Source of the DNA: Bacteroidota bacterium
GTDB lineage: Bacteria; Bacteroidota; Bacteroidia; Bacteroidales; B18-G4
Assembly (NCBI GenBank): GCA_003648575.1
Contig: QMPN01000070.1
Coordinates: 1-12,050, forward strand
Length of the DNA stretch: 12,050 nt
Direction of reading: 5' to 3'
The translations under genes were made by a program, and so were the position numbers. Below are positions 12,032 to 12,050 of this stretch, in pieces (position 1 is the stretch's first letter; every line of letters starts with the position of its first letter). The notes beneath the pieces are model-generated. The model saw nothing but the letters and a program-made list of their open reading frames with translations, did not search any database and was not told the DNA's origin.

Positions 12032-12050
12032 TGAGCAGAAATTAAGCTTA

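Noticed and set aside
1..12050. Search for tRNA, rRNA, integrase, transposase, toxin-antitoxin or defence genes
   Set aside because: None seen by reading both strands; gene content is housekeeping apart from the secreted repeat protein. A tRNAscan or HMM run was not possible.

Overview
The window looks like a chromosomal segment of a member of the Bacteroidota, probably an environmental lineage. Four things point there. One secreted protein ends in a type IX secretion (type A) C-terminal sorting domain. There is a DUF2851 gene and an alpha-beta fused 2-oxoacid dehydrogenase E1, both typical of the phylum. Several gene starts are preceded by the Bacteroidota -7 element TAnnTTTG instead of a classical -10 box. 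Most starts also lack a strong Shine-Dalgarno sequence. The content is mostly core housekeeping. I see no CRISPR array, phage, toxin-antitoxin pair, defence island, tRNA or rRNA.

Left block (1-4582, all minus strand): a tight gene string transcribed from about 4600 towards 1. It runs dapD (lysine/diaminopimelate synthesis), a GT9 heptosyltransferase-like glycosyltransferase, a TsaC/Sua5 family tRNA threonylcarbamoyladenylate synthase, a nitrilase-superfamily amidohydrolase, then, 75 bp further on, a fused E1 dehydrogenase cut by the window edge. Gaps of 9, 13 and 1 bp between the first four suggest one transcript. Middle-left block (4716-6273, plus strand): yqgF/ruvX, peptide deformylase and a TPR lipoprotein, also closely spaced. 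The two blocks diverge from a 133-bp region carrying a TAnnTTTG box on each strand.

Central islet (about 6274-8109): a minus-strand gene for a secreted protein with ten 24-residue L-domain-like repeats and a sorting domain. It is bracketed by repeat-rich DNA: a heptamer-based inverted repeat on its downstream side, and upstream a cluster of five GC-rich palindromes, a copy of the same AT-rich repeat word, a bidirectional terminator and a second heptamer array. This is the least ordinary part of the window.

Right block (8110-10545, minus strand): a short coiled-coil protein (ZapB-like in appearance), zapA, a non-coding interval that can fold into a roughly 190-nt 6S-like hairpin ending in a U-run terminator, then rny (ribonuclease Y). 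The coiled-coil gene has the best promoter in the window (TTG, 19-bp spacer, TATTTTTG). Divergent from it is a DUF2851 gene (10723-12012), followed by a possible promoter for a gene beyond the edge.

The main points for a second look are the 6S-like RNA with its two mutually exclusive 3' pairings, the GC-rich palindrome cluster with the shared repeat words around the sorting-domain gene, and a nuclease-like residue pattern in the DUF2851 protein. I found no clear previously undescribed multi-gene system.
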